A DNA stretch of 64,000 nt from Paenibacillus durus (GTDB lineage: Bacteria > Bacillota > Bacilli > Paenibacillales > Paenibacillaceae), in contig NZ_CP009288.1 in NCBI RefSeq assembly GCF_000756615.1, forward strand, positions 186,001 through 250,000, in the 5' to 3' direction. The notes beneath the pieces are model-generated. The model was not told where the DNA came from, did not search any database, and was given only the letters and a program-made list of their open reading frames with translations. Below are positions 8,468-17,149 of the stretch, one piece after another (position 1 is the stretch's first letter; each line of letters begins with the position of its first letter). The position numbers and the translations under genes are program-made.

Positions 8468-9817
8468 ATGATGGAGAATATCCAACGGAAGCTGGAGAAA
8501 TACATGGATGCATGGTTGGATTCGAATCGATTTAGCGGAACCGTACTTATAACCCAAGGAGATCGTCATATTTTGAGAAAAGGGTACGGTTATGCGAACC
8601 ATGAGTATCAAATACCAAACACAGCCTCCACAATTTACAACATAGGTAGCATTACAAAGCAGTTTACAGCCGCGGCAATACTGCAGCAGGTTGAACAAGG
8701 AAACTTGGGGCTGGATGATCGGGTTGGGACATTTATTAAAGAGTATCAACATGCCGGTGATATTACAATTCATCATCTGATGTCATCTGCATCGGGCATA
8801 CCAGATTATACGGAGCTGTCGGAATATAATACGAGAGATAGGTTGTCGGTCGATAGGATTATCGAATGGCTAAATAGCAAACCGCTGCATTTCACACCTG
8901 GCCAAAGTGTACAGAAGAGCAACTCAAACTTTTTGTTGCTTGCCAGAATTGTTGAAATCGTTTCGGGAATGGAAATCGAAGCATACTACAAGAAATATAT
9001 ATTTAAACTGGCTCAACTCGAATACACGGGAGTATGCCGAAACGAGGATGTTATTTCTAATAAAGCTTATGGATACTCTTATTCAGGGGAGGGTGTTGTC
9101 CAAGCGGAATATTATGAGATGACCGGTGCTTATGGAAGTGGTTTTCTATACTCCAATGCAGATGACTTATTGAGATGGGTTATAGCATTGACTGATGGTA
9201 CCATTATAAGCAAAGAATCTTATCAAAAGATGATTACTCCGTACGGTTTTTTGTGGTATATAGGGGCTTCGGTAGGTTATGGCTGTTCCGTAAAGGGCGA
9301 TCCTGCAGAGGAGGTGTCTGTGGATGGAAATATTTATGGTTATACCTGTTGTACTCAAAGATACATGAACGGTGAATTTACCGTTATTGTGCTAAGCAAT
9401 AACGATGCAGTACCGACGGGTAGAATCGTACAAGGGATAAAGAGCATTTTGTTCTTACAAGAACCACAAGTCATAATAAAACCGGATATACAAGAAGTCA
9501 GGGATTATACAAAATATAAACACTTTACCGGAGAATATTACTTTCCTCCAACAGGGTGGTTTTTTACCATTAGCTTTGAAAATGGAAGTTTGAATGTAGA
9601 TCGACTTTTCATTCAGGAATCAAAAAGAAAGAAATTCCCGATTAAACTAGTCTCTGAAGACGCTAACCTTTGTGTTTTTACATGTGAGGTTTGCGACAGC
9701 ATGTTTTCCTTCCATACTGATTCAGAGGGATTGGTCAACAAAGTACTTTATGTTTGGGATACGCTAGAACTACCTTATGAACGAAAGGCTGGTGCCTGGC
9801 CAGATGAGGTGGGTTAG
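8468..9817 (+). CDS. Serine hydrolase of beta-lactamase/PBP4* family, two catalytic motifs altered
   Basis: A 449-residue protein of the class C beta-lactamase/DD-peptidase fold (Beta-lactamase family). The first motif SITK (residues 61-64) carries the nucleophile serine and its lysine. The second motif, normally YxN, reads K-S-N at residues 150-152 (SVQKSNSNFLLLARIVE), so the tyrosine is missing. The third motif, normally HxG, falls in EVSVDGNIYGYTC, where no histidine is present. Members of this family with such losses exist, so activity is uncertain. There is no obvious signal peptide. A ~110-residue C-terminal domain follows the hydrolase part. Its last codons run into an ssrA remnant. 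AAAGGAGAGG at 8456-8465 is the ribosome site. Confidence 0.8.
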   Translation: MMENIQRKLEKYMDAWLDSNRFSGTVLITQGDRHILRKGYGYANHEYQIPNTASTIYNIGSITKQFTAAAILQQVEQGNLGLDDRVGTFIKEYQHAGDITIHHLMSSASGIPDYTELSEYNTRDRLSVDRIIEWLNSKPLHFTPGQSVQKSNSNFLLLARIVEIVSGMEIEAYYKKYIFKLAQLEYTGVCRNEDVISNKAYGYSYSGEGVVQAEYYEMTGAYGSGFLYSNADDLLRWVIALTDGTIISKESYQKMITPYGFLWYIGASVGYGCSVKGDPAEEVSVDGNIYGYTCCTQRYMNGEFTVIVLSNNDAVPTGRIVQGIKSILFLQEPQVIIKPDIQEVRDYTKYKHFTGEYYFPPTGWFFTISFENGSLNVDRLFIQESKRKKFPIKLVSEDANLCVFTCEVCDSMFSFHTDSEGLVNKVLYVWDTLELPYERKAGAWPDEVG

Positions 9818-10001
9818 GGCTAACAAGTAGTGGGATACGCTGTCTCATCTCCGCCTGCGGTGAGCTGAAGAAGACAATCAGGCTGACCCAACGTATAGCC
9901 GGTGACAGGGAGTCTCTAGGGTGACATCAAACCTGTCACTACACTCGTAGAAGCTTATGTGCCGTTATCCTCGGACAGGGGTTCGACTCCCCTCGGCTCC
10001 A
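9810..10001 (+). repeat. ssrA 3'-half remnant, copy B
   Basis: About 190 bases closely match the 3' half of the functional tmRNA gene (from ~7117): GTGGGATACGC, CAGGCTGACCCAA, GGTGACAGGGAGTCTC, CACTACACTCGTAGAAGC, the whole T-arm and acceptor end CTCGGCTCCATATGGAG. The 5' half with tag region is absent, so it cannot be a second tmRNA. It looks like a duplicated attachment site left by integration at ssrA. Confidence 0.9.
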
Positions 10002-10016
10002 TATGGAGTAAAGTAG

Positions 10017-10043
10017 AAGACACCTGAAAAGGTGTCTTTTTTC
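10017..10043 (+). terminator. Terminator hairpin after ssrA remnant B
   Basis: AAGACACCT pairs with AGGTGTCTT, followed by a T-run; a sequence variant of the ssrA terminator in the same relative position. Confidence 0.85.
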
Positions 10044-10201
10044 GTATTGACAGAGAGTAGCAATTTTTTGTAGGGTGACTTAACGGTGATACACTAAATT
10101 CTTTACAACTATCGGGAACCTTTTCAGAGCAAGACCAATGTGGAATATATTAGTAGACAAGTATGCCGCCGTATGTTTTATTTAATATTATAAGATTTAT
10201 T

Positions 10202-10336
10202 ATGCAGGAAAAAGGGGCTAGCACCATGGTAAGTCTGTTTATTTTTACATTAAGTACATTAAACCAAGCAGATCTGTTTGTATCTAAAGCAGATGGTAAA
10301 TTCGATATTACTAAATTAAGGGCTACCAGAGATTGA
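10202..10336 (+). CDS. Possible small protein (44 residues), doubtful
   Basis: A short open frame in the 340-base stretch between remnant B and the HEPN gene. It reads MQEKGASTMVSLFIFTLS and ends KFDITKLRATRD. The only ribosome site candidate is AAAAAGGGG before an internal ATG at 10226. No family is recognised. It may be a gene fragment. The rest of 10044-10383 shows nothing coding. Confidence 0.25.
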   Translation: MQEKGASTMVSLFIFTLSTLNQADLFVSKADGKFDITKLRATRD

Positions 10337-10383
10337 GGTTATAAAATTCAAAGAAATATGTTTTTTATGGAGGATTTTGAACG

Positions 10384-11700
10384 ATGCTTGATATCAATGA
10401 AATAGTTATGAAGTGGCCTCAAGTTCTTGGCGTTGTAAAAGCAAAGAAGATTACTGTTCATGCTTGGCTTATGGATGGTAGCCCTTTTAAGTTTGAAAAC
10501 CACATATTATATCTTTTGTTTAAAAGCACAATACATATGGAGACCACAAAAAAGCCCAATAATGTTAGAGTTATCGAAGATGTTCTTAAGGAGGTTTTTA
10601 GTGAGAACATTAAAATTGAATGTTTAAGCAATGAAGATTCCTTAAAAGAAACGTTTGCTAGAAGCCAAACGATATTTAGTACCGAATTACTCTTTGTTCT
10701 AGAAAACGGCACCAGGCTTTCAAGATTCGATACCTTAGTCAATCTTTTAAATGTTGATGATGAGTTTATCATTCAAATTCATGAACAAAATATAGATAAA
10801 TTCAAGGGAGAGGTGCTGAAAAATGGAAAATCCATTCGCCTCGATATACAAATTAACAGATATATAACTAATGAAGAACATGATCTAGTTTATAAAATTA
10901 TCCTCTATGGAAGCAATGTGGAAGAGGTTGAAGATTACACAAATCATATGATTGACCTTGTTCATAATAGAAAAGAAGTTAAAAACAAATATCTTCTTTG
11001 GGATGGTATATCCCAATATTACTGTACCCAAGCATATAATTATATCAATCAAGTAGAAAATCGTATGAGATCTTTCATAATGGAGTTTTTATGTAGAAAG
11101 ATAGGACAACATGCCTTTCAGAAAACGCTATCAAATGAAATTAAGGGGAGCATTGATAATAATAATCAAAAAACCCCCTACGTTGGTTTTAACACCTCTC
11201 TTTTTAATGTAGAGTTTCGTGAACTTGGGGATTTTTTATTTAAAGAATTTGATGAATTTAAAGATAAGGAAGAACTTATTCGTGAAATAAGAGGTTGTAA
11301 TAATATAGCAGATTTAAATAAACTAAAAGCAAAACTACCCAATTCTAATTGGAACAAATACTTTAAAGATACTGTTAATAATGCTAATCTACACACAAAG
11401 TGGAACAACTTAATTAAGTACAGAAATATTGTAGCTCATAATAAAATATTAACAAGGAAGGAATATGAGCAATTAAGAATGCTTGCTGATGAAATTTTAA
11501 GTGATATAGAGAATGCTATTGAAAGTCTTGACGACATGAAGCTAAACATTGATGAACAGGAGAAAATATCGTCTAATTTAGACCAAATCCAACTCACATT
11601 AGATTGTGATAAATGCGGAAGAACCATCTCATTCGATGAAGCGAATTTTAGCTATGAAGATAATGAATTGTTGTTTAAATGTGTGGAATGTATTCAATAA
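10384..11700 (+). CDS. HEPN-domain protein with C-terminal zinc-binding motif, putative RNase effector
   Basis: A 438-residue AT-rich protein. Near the C-terminus the segment KYRNIVAHNK (R347, N348, H352) fits the RX4-6H signature of HEPN ribonucleases, set in a helix followed by KEYEQLRMLADEILSDI. The last ~40 residues hold two CxxC pairs (CDKCG and CVEC), a likely zinc ribbon. The N-terminal ~200 residues are not recognised. HEPN proteins often act as toxins or abortive-infection effectors; that function here is inference. GGAGGA at 10370 is the ribosome site. It is the only clear gene between ssrA remnants B and C and appears to be a single-gene cassette. Confidence 0.65.
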   Translation: MLDINEIVMKWPQVLGVVKAKKITVHAWLMDGSPFKFENHILYLLFKSTIHMETTKKPNNVRVIEDVLKEVFSENIKIECLSNEDSLKETFARSQTIFSTELLFVLENGTRLSRFDTLVNLLNVDDEFIIQIHEQNIDKFKGEVLKNGKSIRLDIQINRYITNEEHDLVYKIILYGSNVEEVEDYTNHMIDLVHNRKEVKNKYLLWDGISQYYCTQAYNYINQVENRMRSFIMEFLCRKIGQHAFQKTLSNEIKGSIDNNNQKTPYVGFNTSLFNVEFRELGDFLFKEFDEFKDKEELIREIRGCNNIADLNKLKAKLPNSNWNKYFKDTVNNANLHTKWNNLIKYRNIVAHNKILTRKEYEQLRMLADEILSDIENAIESLDDMKLNIDEQEKISSNLDQIQLTLDCDKCGRTISFDEANFSYEDNELLFKCVECIQ

Positions 11701-11732
11701 GTCATTTTAAATAAAATCATTCTTAATTAAGA

Positions 11733-11870
11733 TCAAGAAGAAGACAACCAGGCTGACCCTTTCGAGATCCGGTGACGGGGAGCTTGATCGGGTGACATCA
11801 AATCTGTCACTACACTCATAGCAGCTTATATGGCATTACCTTCGCGCATACGTTAGCCCCACCTCGCCCC
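11733..11870 (+). repeat. ssrA 3'-end remnant, copy C (degenerate)
   Basis: Begins at AAGAAGACAACCAGGCTGACCC and keeps GATCCGGTGAC, GGGTGACATCAAATCTGTCA and CACTACACTCAT, then decays: the T-arm is no longer intact (GCGCATACGTTAGCC) and the acceptor end reads CTCGCCCCATA. More diverged than copy B. Confidence 0.82.
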
Positions 11871-11875
11871 ATACG

Positions 11876-11902
11876 AAACCCCGCTCCCAGAGCGGGGTTT
11901 TT
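11876..11902 (+). terminator. Terminator hairpin after ssrA remnant C
   Basis: AAACCCCGCT pairs with AGCGGGGTTT, followed by T. Sequence differs from the ssrA terminator but the position relative to the remnant is the same. Confidence 0.82.
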
Positions 11903-11948
11903 ACATGTAGGGCCTTAAATTACAGCCGAATGGTTGCAGGCTTACCAA

Positions 11949-12713
11949 TCATGGATTCCTCCCCTTAACCTGCTTTAACTCCGCCACTGCAAGAAAACTA
12001 ACAATCACTAATAAAAGCCATGAACTCACCTTTCCTAGATGAACGAGACTCCATGCATCGGTTTGGTTTGGATATTGCCAAGCTCCAAAGAACGTTGCGA
12101 TATTTTCGGCGATCCATATAAAAAATCCGATAAGCACAAAAGAAAGTGCAAGCGGCATACGGTAACGGGTTCCACCAACCTCATATGTGACCCATGATTG
12201 CCAAAAGACGATAATCACAAGTCCAGATAACCAAAAGCGGACGTCCATCCAATAATGGTGGGTAAAAAAGTTCAAATAAATCGCTGCTGCAAGAGGTACA
12301 ACAACCCAAAACCGTGGCCACTTCACCAGTTCAACTTTAAACCTCCTCCACGCCTGGCAAAGATAACTCGCTACGCTTGCGTACATGAATCCGCTGTACA
12401 AAGGCACTCCAAAAACTTTGAAGTATCCTTCTTCCGGATAAGACCAGGAGCCCATATGTACCTTGAAAAGTTCAAGCGCGAGTCCAATCAGGTGGAACAA
12501 TGTGATCACCTTTAGTTCATCCCGTGTTTCAAGCCCGGAGCGCACCATCCACCACTGCATCAGAAGGCAGATAATGAGCAACCAGTCATACCGTGGCAGG
12601 AAGGGGAGCGGTAGGATTTGGGTCAAAGCCAAAGAGGAAAAAATAACAACAGGAAACAAACAAGATAGGGCCTGCTCCCAACCAAAACGAACGAGTTGTT
12701 TTAATGCTCTCAT
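11949..12713 (-). CDS. DUF817 family integral membrane protein
   Basis: A 254-residue protein with about seven to eight hydrophobic helices and many tryptophans. It resembles the DUF817 family (segments KVHMGSWSYPEEGYFKVFGVPLYSGFMY and IAENIATFFGAWQYPNQTDAW in part). Function is unknown. The start is placed at 12713, where GGAGGC precedes ATG; the frame is open further upstream but overlaps the preceding gene. It is the third gene of a minus-strand set with an Xre regulator and a DUF2975 protein. Confidence 0.75.
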   Translation of the reverse strand: MRALKQLVRFGWEQALSCLFPVVIFSSLALTQILPLPFLPRYDWLLIICLLMQWWMVRSGLETRDELKVITLFHLIGLALELFKVHMGSWSYPEEGYFKVFGVPLYSGFMYASVASYLCQAWRRFKVELVKWPRFWVVVPLAAAIYLNFFTHHYWMDVRFWLSGLVIIVFWQSWVTYEVGGTRYRMPLALSFVLIGFFIWIAENIATFFGAWQYPNQTDAWSLVHLGKVSSWLLLVIVSFLAVAELKQVKGRNP

Positions 12714-12756
12714 TTTGGTGCCTCCAAAGGTTTTTCTGAATACATGTAAGTTCAGC

Positions 12757-12975
12757 TTATTCGGTGTCTTCATCACTTCTGTATTCTAAAAGATCTCCGG
12801 GTTGACATGCCAAAGCCTCACAAATCGCCTCTAAAGTGGATAATCGAATCGCCTTCGCCTTTCCATTTTTCAATATCGAAAGGTTAGCCATCGTAATTCC
12901 AACCCTCTCCGAAAGTTCAGTAACGCTCATTTTCCTTTTAGCCAGCATCACGTCAATATTGATGATAATCGCCAT
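12757..12975 (-). CDS. Small Xre-family helix-turn-helix regulator
   Basis: A 72-residue, single-domain DNA-binding protein (MSVTELSERVGITMANLSIL forms the helix-turn-helix). The start at 12975 follows GAGGTGA with proper spacing. This short type (YozG-like) is commonly encoded next to a DUF2975 membrane protein, as here, and the pair probably works together, with the membrane protein influencing the regulator (inference from recurrent gene pairing). Confidence 0.88.
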   Translation of the reverse strand: MAIIINIDVMLAKRKMSVTELSERVGITMANLSILKNGKAKAIRLSTLEAICEALACQPGDLLEYRSDEDTE

Positions 12976-12985
12976 TGTTTTCACC

Positions 12986-13459
12986 TCAGACCGTTAAATC
13001 ATTTTCTGATTTTATATCTATGGCATTTGTTAAAAGCTTTTGAAGAACGGCAGCAAAGACCGCAACCACAATGGAGGCAAAAACAATAACCATTCCGAGT
13101 ACGATGAGACCTGGAGCGTCGTCTTCCTCCGCTATGAGATATAAGAGTGGCATGCCTGCCGCATACAAGATGCTGATTGTGATTGCACAGGTTTTGATAA
13201 TCTTTAAAGCTCTTACGGATCGTTCCGAGAAAGCTTTGTTCTTGTCAATATAGCTTAAAAGTCTTAAAGCCTGAACCAATGCAATGAAAAACGGTATCGC
13301 CGATACATACATAACGGTTAAAAGGGGATATACCCAATAAGCCGGATAAGTTTCTACCGCTTCCTTCGCTATGGCAGGCAGTCCCCATACGCACAAAGCA
13401 AGAATAGGCAGTCCAATAAGAAACACAGCTAGCTTTAAAAAGAGTGTTTCCCGTTTCAT
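12986..13459 (-). CDS. DUF2975 family membrane protein
   Basis: A 157-residue protein with four predicted transmembrane helices and a central charged segment (LLSYIDKNKAFSERSVRALKIIK) typical of DUF2975. The start at 13459 follows GAGGTG; upstream codons lack a ribosome site. It is the first gene of a minus-strand operon with the small Xre regulator. The AT-rich stretch 13490-13560 probably holds the promoter. Confidence 0.82.
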   Translation of the reverse strand: MKRETLFLKLAVFLIGLPILALCVWGLPAIAKEAVETYPAYWVYPLLTVMYVSAIPFFIALVQALRLLSYIDKNKAFSERSVRALKIIKTCAITISILYAAGMPLLYLIAEEDDAPGLIVLGMVIVFASIVVAVFAAVLQKLLTNAIDIKSENDLTV

Positions 13460-13618
13460 AAAAAGCACCTCACTAGTTTATTGTCAAATAGGACTTTAAC
13501 ACATTATTTATCGTTTTACAATAAATAATTATTGATTTTAATTACATTATTGTTGTTATTAAATAGTTTGGACGACAGCAAGACCCCATATTAAATGGAG
13601 GGGTGTAGCGGAATAGGG

Positions 13619-13702
13619 CGGGGCTTTGTGGGATACGCTGTCTAGTCTCCACCTGGGGCTAGAGGAAGAAGACAAGCAGGCTGACCCTTTCAAGATCCGG
13701 TG
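13619..13702 (+). repeat. ssrA 3'-end remnant, copy D (truncated)
   Basis: CGGGGCTTTGTGGGATACGCTG through GAAGAAGACAAGCAGGCTGACCC to GATCCGGTG matches the middle of the tmRNA 3' half, then stops abruptly where ssrA continues with GACAGGGAG. The acceptor end and terminator are missing, consistent with a later deletion or replacement. Confidence 0.8.
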
Positions 13703-13789
13703 CGTTTAGGCCTAGCTTGTTCATTCTGAGGTTGGGCTTTTGTGCTATACTGGAAGTAGGTGTAAGTGAGATTATCCGAGGTGATGAGG

Positions 13790-14047
13790 ATGCGATGGGA
13801 AGAGGTTCGCGAGCAGTTCCCAGATGAGTGGGTGGTCTGTGAGGCATTAAAGTCTCGTTCGGAAAATGGATACTGGCTCATTGATGAAGTCGCACTTATT
13901 GATCGATTCGACGATTCAACGGATGCCATGAAACGCTACTATGAATTGCATCGAGAACAGCCATATCGCGAATACGGCTTTTTTCATACATCCCGCGAAG
14001 AACTGAAGCTTCGGGAAAAATGGGCGGGGGTACGGGGGCTAAGATGA
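13790..14047 (+). CDS. Small conserved-looking protein of unknown function
   Basis: An 85-residue protein starting MRWEEVREQFPDEWVVCEAL, rich in acidic and aromatic residues, with no membrane segment. CCGAGGTG at 13776-13783 supports ATG 13790. The stop overlaps the ATG of the following retropepsin-like gene (ATGA at 14044-14047), so the two were translationally coupled. I do not assign a family with certainty. The pairing with an aspartic protease-like gene suggests a two-gene module. Confidence 0.7.
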   Translation: MRWEEVREQFPDEWVVCEALKSRSENGYWLIDEVALIDRFDDSTDAMKRYYELHREQPYREYGFFHTSREELKLREKWAGVRGLR

Positions 14048-14423
14048 GGATTGACGTGAGGTACGGGCTGCCTTTTATCGAAGTGATCATTTGTTACCGC
14101 GGTGAAGAGCTTCATTTGAAAAATGTTTTGCTGGACACAGGTTCGGCAGGAACAATTTTTAACGCTGATGTGGTCGATCCATTGGTGTGAAAATTGAACC
14201 AGGTGACTTCCTCAACAAGATCAGAGGTGTAGGTGGAGTAGAGGTCGTCTATTCCAAGCAGTTTGATTTTGTGAGTACAGGAGAGGCTTCTCTAGAAGGT
14301 TTTGAAGTTGAAATTGGGGAAATGGACTACGGCATGGAGATTGATGGCATTCTTGGCTTTGACTTTATCCAGTCTGCTGGGTTAGTGATAGATTCTAAAG
14401 AGTTGCTAGTGGCAGCAAAATGA
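14044..14423 (+). pseudogene. Retropepsin-like aspartic protease, frameshifted
   Basis: The first frame (14044-14190) encodes a start MRIDVRYGLPFIEV and LLDTGSAGTIFNADVV, the D-T-G-S active-site motif of retropepsin-like proteases, then hits TGA at 14188. The continuation lies in another frame from ~14187 (KIEPGDFLNKIRGVGGV, then DGILGFDFIQSAGLVID), which is the rest of the fold. Loss of one base near 14185 (CCATTGGTGTGAAAA) explains both parts. It is either a pseudogene or a sequencing error. As a whole it would be ~126 residues, a single-domain protease that would act as a dimer. Confidence 0.78.
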
Positions 14424-14490
14424 GATCACTTACGATGTAGCCGAAATCATATTAAGCGTGTAAATCATGACTGAGCGTAAGTTGCTAAAT

Positions 14491-14535
14491 GAACTCATGT
14501 TCTTAAAAACGAGACCGTTTTTAGAACATGGGTTC
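14491..14535 (+). terminator. Hairpin, probable terminator after the retropepsin pair
   Basis: CATGTTCTTAAAAACG pairs with CGTTTTTAGAACATG around a short loop, followed by TTCATTTTATT. The T-run is imperfect. Confidence 0.55.
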
Positions 14536-14556
14536 ATTTTATTAAAGGGATATTGA

Positions 14557-14697
14557 TTAGCCTGTGTTCTTTTCTGGATGCACCATCTTCTGTATCAATT
14601 CTTGATAAGGTTTAATTTCATCAATCCTCAGCGAGACTCTACTTTAGCGGTCTTGTGAACTTCTTTTGTATTTGTATTCATCTATATAGGTCGCCAT
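14557..14697 (-). pseudogene. Short reading frame with internal stop, unknown
   Basis: On the minus strand GGGAGGT precedes ATG 14697, giving MATYIDEYKYKRSSQDR, then an in-frame TAA at 14644-14646. The frame continues as SRVSLRIDEIKPYQELIQ and HPEKNTG to a second stop. The good ribosome site and coding-like composition suggest a small gene broken by a nonsense codon, or a 17-residue peptide. Family unknown. Otherwise the 14424-14860 stretch holds nothing clear. Confidence 0.35.
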
Positions 14698-14860
14698 AAT
14701 GAACCTCCCTTCGATTAGTATTCTTTAATATATTTCCGGGAAGAAAGAACATATGTTATCAGTTAATCATTGTAATTTAAGCTCATCATTTCCTATTATT
14801 ATCGTGCAATAAATTCAGCTATTAAGGACACACTGTAATAGAATCGAAAGGGGGAGAATA

Positions 14861-15262
14861 ATGGGAGTTTTTCGTATTTCAATGGTTAAAATGGATACAT
14901 TGGGGAAGTATTTTCCCAAGAAAAGAGAGACGTTGTCAGAGCTTGAAGCACTAGAAAATGCTTATTTGGATGGGATGAAAGAAGTGCTTACTGAAGTTGC
15001 AGCTAAGAGACACCTTGAAATCGGTGGAATGTTATCTGATAATCCCCGGATCAGGAAAGCTAACGATCTCTCTCATTACGCGATTGAAAACCTGCACAAT
15101 AGCTTAAACGATGAGCAACGCAAATTGTATGGACAAATGGAGGAAGCGGTTAATTCGGAGAGAGGACTTGAAGATGAGGAAAGTTTTATAATGGGATTTC
15201 TGGAAGGTTATCGCTTCATAAAAGAGCTTCAAAGATCTGGTGGTGGTCTTACACTGCTGTGA
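14861..15262 (+). CDS. Hypothetical protein, possibly DUF6809-like
   Basis: A 133-residue acidic, largely helical protein with no membrane segment. AAGGGGGAG lies ahead of ATG 14861. The C-terminal part (LNDEQRKLYGQMEEAVNSER, then SFIMGFLEGYRFIKEL) has the layout of DUF6809 proteins, whose C-terminal helix carries a FxxGFxLG pattern; a clearer relative is the fragment at 25960-26226. The family link is tentative. Function unknown. Confidence 0.6.
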   Translation: MGVFRISMVKMDTLGKYFPKKRETLSELEALENAYLDGMKEVLTEVAAKRHLEIGGMLSDNPRIRKANDLSHYAIENLHNSLNDEQRKLYGQMEEAVNSERGLEDEESFIMGFLEGYRFIKELQRSGGGLTLL

Positions 15263-15421
15263 TGATTCTGCCAATGTATTAAAGTAGCACATTGGGTTGA
15301 ATGAGAGTGGGGAGCGGGAATAATACCTGGAAATTATAAGGCCCAGGATAAACATTATTGAACATTGGGGAAAAAGAGCTAAAAACCGGTGGCTGTTAAC
15401 CGGCCACTGCGCACAGTTCTA

Positions 15422-15488
15422 ACAGCGGCCCGCGACAAATTGTGGCTCTGCACGTCCACGCCTCAGCTCCATATGGAGATGAAAAGAC
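15422..15488 (+). repeat. ssrA 3'-terminal remnant, copy E (left part)
   Basis: Only the last bases (CCTCAGCTCCATATGGAG) match the ssrA end. The ~45 bases before them (CAAATTGTGGCTCTGCACG) match copy F at 21588 instead. The terminator hairpin that follows is split by the IS4-type element: its left arm ends at 15498 and its right arm resumes at 17150. Confidence 0.6.
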
Positions 15489-15498
15489 ACCTTGAGGG

Positions 15499-17149
15499 CA
15501 ATGTCATTAAGATAAGCTCAAAGATAAGACTGGGAATAAAAATGGAATCCAAAACGGCATGGGGAAAAGCCCTGTGCCGTTTGTTTTTTGGTGCAAGCCA
15601 AAAAAAGTGCACAGCAAACAAAGCGGAGGGAATATCCGCTTAAAAAAGTGTTCATGTGAAACGAATTATGCTACTCTGTAGACGAAGCTAACGACTGATT
15701 TCCAGCGGATTTTGCGCGTATTCTTCTGTCCTGGGCGAAGGGATCGAATCGGCAAAATGTTTTTGCGAATCAGGGCTTCGACATCGGGCGGGGGTTCATC
15801 GTCCCGTGAGCGCAGGAAATGTCTACACACATGAACGGCAACCGTAAAGTTGACTTGGTAGGGGTGCCGTTTATCCATTTGGGAAATGACGACGTGCGAG
15901 GTCATCATTTCAGCGAAATTGTACAGGATCATTCTTGCGAAAATCTCTTGGGTGATGGACTCTTGTCTCTTTGCGTGAAAATTCGTCAGACCGACGGTGT
16001 ATTTTAATGCCCGGAAAGAGGTTTCAATGCCCCATCGCATGTTGTAAATGGACTTGATTTCACCCGGTGGGAAATCAGCAGCAGAAAGATTCGTAATGAC
16101 GGTTTCATAAGCGCCACTGGGCAGGACGAAACGAACAATCCGAAAGGAAATCGGGTAAAACAAGTTCTCCTGCAAATCTAAAAAATCAAAGGTAGACGTG
16201 GAAGGGACGAACTTGTACATCTCGGGATGAGCCTTGACCTCTTTGGTTTGTTTTTTGGTGAGTGTCAGATGAGCGTCCCGATCAAACGCTCCGCCAGAGG
16301 GCAGACGCAGGCCCGAAAGAATACCATTCGAATCTAAATCCTTAACCCGTATGACATAGCTCCACCCTTTGCGTTCCAGATGCGCGAAATTGTTGTAACT
16401 TTCGTAACCTCGATCGGCTATAACAATGGTTTTGCCTTGGATGGGCGAACGATCAACCATAGTCGCCAGCGCCCTTCCCTCGTTGCACCACCTTCGCGGC
16501 TGAACAAGGGCATCCACGTAAAGTCTGTTGTACAAGTCATAGGCTGCGTTCAAATGCAGAAGGTTATAGCCTTTCGTGCTCGGTTGACTTTGAAAATAGG
16601 TGTCCGTGTCCGCAGAGTCCGTTGCGATATGCAAATCCGAACCGTCAACGGCAAGTAGTCGATACCCTCGGTAGTCCTTGATATCCGTATAGGATTACGT
16701 AAATGCGTGAAACAAGAATTCTACAGCAGACGGTAGAATTTTATTCCTCTGCTGGACAAAAGCAGAAGTAGTAGCGGTGTTTACGTCATAGCCCTGCGAT
16801 TCCAAGAGTTCCTTATATAGGCTGTTTCCTCCCATGGAAATCAGGAGCTGCATGACCGTTTCAAAAGGCAGCTTTTTCTTTCGAGTAAAATCCTTTTCCG
16901 GGTTTTTGACATAAGGTGCGGGTGTGGCTGACATTTCTCGAATGAGGGATGTCAGCTTGTTTTTTAGCGAATTTGCGTACTCATTCATTGGCGTAGCCTC
17001 CTCATTTGTTCAAGGGGCTTCGCCACACATTTCCATCTGAATGTCAATCCTTTTTTTCTTTTTTCGTGCAAAAAAAGAGCGGGGCTATCTTTTCGATAAC
17101 CTGCTCTTTTTCTTGATTTTTGGCCCTGCGCCTTAACTTAATGACATTG
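15499..17149 (-). mobile_element. IS4-family-type insertion sequence, 1651 bp
   Basis: The ends are inverted repeats starting CAATGTCATTAAG (17 of 18 bases matching). They are flanked by an exact 10-base target duplication ACCTTGAGGG at 15489-15498 and 17150-17159. Removing the element and one duplicate restores the hairpin AAAAGACACCTTGAGGGG followed by TGTCTTTTTT, so it landed inside the terminator of ssrA remnant E. One transposase gene, on the minus strand, carries a stop codon. Confidence 0.93.
15666..16988 (-). pseudogene. IS4-family transposase interrupted by a stop codon
   Basis: Both halves lie in the same frame: 16988-16695 encodes the N-terminal ~97 residues, then TAA at 16695-16697, then SYTDIKDYRGYRLLAVDGSD and the rest to 15666. 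The first catalytic Asp lies in AVDGSD and the second in IADRGYES. The IS4 signature Y-(2)-R-(3)-E-(6)-K is present in YNMRWGIETSFRALK. GAGGAGGC precedes ATG 16988. A single nonsense change therefore inactivates an otherwise full-length (~440 codon) DDE transposase, unless it is read through. Confidence 0.88.

Noticed and set aside
9810..10001. Second tmRNA gene
   Set aside because: Only the 3' half is present; the 5' acceptor strand, tag frame and pseudoknots near the start are missing.
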